DNA of 64,000 nucleotides from Lichenostomus cassidix (Eukaryota; Chordata; Aves; Passeriformes; Meliphagidae): positions 21,238,943-21,302,942 of the forward strand of contig CM039211.1 in assembly GCA_008360975.2 (NCBI GenBank), given 5' to 3'. Within the stretch, counting starts at the first letter, position 1. The number at the start of each line of letters is the position of its first letter. Below the pieces are notes generated by a model. The model was given only the letters and a program-made list of their open reading frames with translations. It searched no databases and was not told the origin of the DNA. A program made the translations under genes and the position numbers. Shown piece after piece: positions 62,340 through 64,000 of this stretch.

Positions 62340-62500
62340 TTGTTCATGAAATTAATTTCTATTCTTACTATAATTGTGCGTCATCACAAAGAGATTTTAT
62401 TTTCCATCAGGGAAACAGTGACAGAAGAAGATAATCAGATATTAATCTTCAGTTGTCTGATATCTGTCACTTGGTACCTTTAAATGTGGGAACAGAATGC
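62340..62500. promoter_or_regulatory. Candidate regulatory patch with GATA/homeodomain words
   Basis: GTGCGTCATCAC (CRE/AP-1-like TGCGTCA) is followed by GAAGATAATCAGATATTAATC and CTGATATCTGTCAC. Alternating GATAA, TAAT and TGTCA (TALE-like) words fall within about 120 bp. Function is inference. Confidence 0.28.
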
Positions 62501-63737
62501 TGGATGACAAGAGAAGTAAAGATTTCTATTGATATTTCCATTTTTGATTGGAAATGGACTGAAGTCTGAAAAAAATTAAAATCTTTAAACATGTTTTTCT
62601 TCTGTAAGTTAGGAAATCAAACATTTTATTTTCTCTCTAACTCTTAATGACATTGTATGAGAACAATTTTCAACAACAATGAAACAAATTGCAATTAATG
62701 ATCTAGTTAAAAACATGATTAAATAAGTGTCTCATTGAACTTAAAAAATCACAATGGACTCCCTGCATCTGGAACCAACAATGAGATAGAACTACTTCAT
62801 AATTCATTAATTATCTGCCATTGTTGATAGTTTTGGAATTGGTTGGAACATATCAGCTGAAGCAGACCTCAAGTATTTCAGTGTTAAAACATGCTCTCTT
62901 GCCTTTAAATCCTCAGTTATTTTAGAGATTCTAGGCTTTTTATTCTAGACAGAGAGGTAAAAAAAATTAGCTGATTTTGTGAGGAAACTGGAGAGAGTAG
63001 AAAACACACAGTAAAAAAGCATTTCCAGCTGACATTTTTTTCTGTTCTGTTTCTCATTTTGACGTGATTTCTCCTTATTTGGCTTTTCAATCTGAATGAA
63101 GTTTTTCAGTAAGAGTGTGCATCTCACAATTGATAAATATTTGAGCTAATTATTTTCCAGCATTGAGGATTGCCACTCAAAATCTGTAATAAGGAGAATA
63201 TTATGGTACCATGATTAAGTATTCAATAGTCAGAATGCACAATCTTAACTCTGTGCCATGAACATTTTTAATTATACTAGTCCTTAATTACAGAATTAGT
63301 CTTCAGAATTATTGAGCAATTTTTTGTTCAGTCTGTGTACAACATATGTCAAAATACCCTCCCCCCCATATTTTACAGTCCATTTATTTTAATATGATAA
63401 CAATTCTGTGTATTTTACTGAGTTCAGTTGCAGACTGCAAGGTCTACCATCCAATGGTATTTCAAGACGTTTATATGGTTTCTAAGACATACCCCACAGT
63501 TATTGCTACATACACTCTGTAGAGGTGGGTCAGGGCATAAACACAACATCCAAGTAGCTGGAAAATTCCACAGACTATTCATGCATGTATGCTTCTGTAT
63601 AGTGTATGATGCACACAGAGTGCACACATACATACCAGTGACATTCCTAAAATATAGCAAAAGCAAAGCCCAAGTTTTACTAGAAATCTCACTGTCAATG
63701 GTGCTTGACTGAAAATGAATATTTGTAGACCTCGTTC
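62501..63737. other. AT-rich non-coding DNA, no feature seen
   Basis: Contains a C9 run at 63361-63369 and several ATTAAT/TAATTA words (62800-62815). Frames of up to 94 codons on both strands at 63424-63712 overlap each other and lack motifs. Confidence 0.75.
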
Positions 63738-63836
63738 CATTTAATATAATTTAAATACTATTTAAATTAAATAAATTAAATTTTAAATAAATTTTTAAAA
63801 AGTTTTATTAAAAACTTATTAAAATAATTTTTAAGG
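63738..63836. repeat. Extreme A+T low-complexity block
   Basis: About 100 bp made almost only of A and T, built from AAATTTAAAT, TTTAAATTAAATAA and TTTTTAAAAAG-like words. It contains short self-complementary segments such as AAGTTTT...AAAACTT. It resembles an AT-rich minisatellite relic or DNA-unwinding-prone spacer. No coding signal. Confidence 0.9.
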
Positions 63837-63900
63837 GTTAGAAGTGCAGATTGCCACCAGATGAGCAATCTAATGTCATGGTGTTGTGAAAATGAGCAGC

Positions 63901-63945
63901 CTCATCCTCCCTATACCTCATCCTCCCTATACCTCATCTTCCCTT
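63901..63945. repeat. 16-bp tandem repeat, 2.8 copies
   Basis: CTCATCCTCCCTATAC occurs twice back to back (63901-63916 and 63917-63932). A third partial copy, CTCATCTTCCCTT, has one substitution in its alignable part. The plus strand is pyrimidine-rich. The first two copies are identical. Confidence 0.95.
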
Positions 63946-64000
63946 TTGCTGTCCATGTGCATGAGTAAGTTCAGCTCACTAAATCTGCAGAAAACTGACT

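Noticed and set aside
1..64000. CRISPR arrays, operons, insertion sequences or other prokaryotic systems
   Set aside because: No regularly spaced direct repeats, no ribosome-binding-site-led long frames and no gene clustering; the repeats present are of vertebrate type.
1..64000. Known vertebrate small RNAs (let-7, miR-1, miR-9, miR-124 and similar seeds with hairpins; U6, 5S, 7SK)
   Set aside because: Reading for their mature or core sequences gave no match. A near match to a let-7-like AGTAGGTTGTAT at 4247-4258 lacks the seed and hairpin.

Overview
This window reads as vertebrate, almost certainly bird, nuclear DNA without a recognisable protein-coding gene. It is AT-rich, CpG-poor and stop-dense in all six frames. 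The bird assignment rests on two interspersed repeats. One is a truncated CR1 LINE 3' end (58818-59008, minus strand) with the degenerate ATTCTATG-type tail of avian CR1. The other is a solo LTR (38653-39254, plus strand) that starts TGTCATGGTTTAACCCC and ends CA, a family I recognise from memory as common in bird genomes and especially songbirds. Low interspersed-repeat density also fits a bird. The window could be intergenic or lie inside a very long intron; the sequence alone does not decide this.

Layout. 1-10.5 kb: AT-rich DNA with a GC/CpG-rich patch at 6.03-6.36 kb, a second at 9.48-9.79 kb, and possible conserved non-coding patches near 1.4 and 5.8 kb. 10.5-11.5 kb: the most structured part of the first half, with a pyrimidine-rich, CpG-containing block holding a good 3' splice-site signature, then a run dense in homeodomain-type TAAT/ATTA cores. 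12-38 kb: mostly featureless, with A- and T-homopolymers, TG/TA dinucleotide tracts at 24.5 and 35.1 kb, a GC-richer patch with a perfect 5' splice-site match at 21.33 kb, and a perfect 16-bp inverted repeat at 36.9 kb. 38.6-40 kb: the solo LTR, then a perfect 31-unit (TTCCC)n array. 41-58 kb: AT-rich DNA with an E-box palindrome at 41.8 kb and a purine-skewed block at 42.3-42.7 kb. 58-64 kb: the CR1 fragment, then a mixed-composition, CpG-containing stretch at 61.0-62.5 kb that looks like a cluster of regulatory elements, ending in a small 16-bp tandem repeat.

None of the longer open frames (up to about 155 codons) shows a domain, signal peptide, family motif or believable exon structure, and frames of that length are expected by chance in 64 kb. 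No rRNA, tRNA, known small RNA, CRISPR array, prokaryotic feature or intact retroelement was found. I did not find a new biological system. The leads most worth testing are the 10.6-11.5 kb block, the 61.0-62.5 kb block, the inverted repeats, and the uninterrupted TTCCC array beside the LTR.
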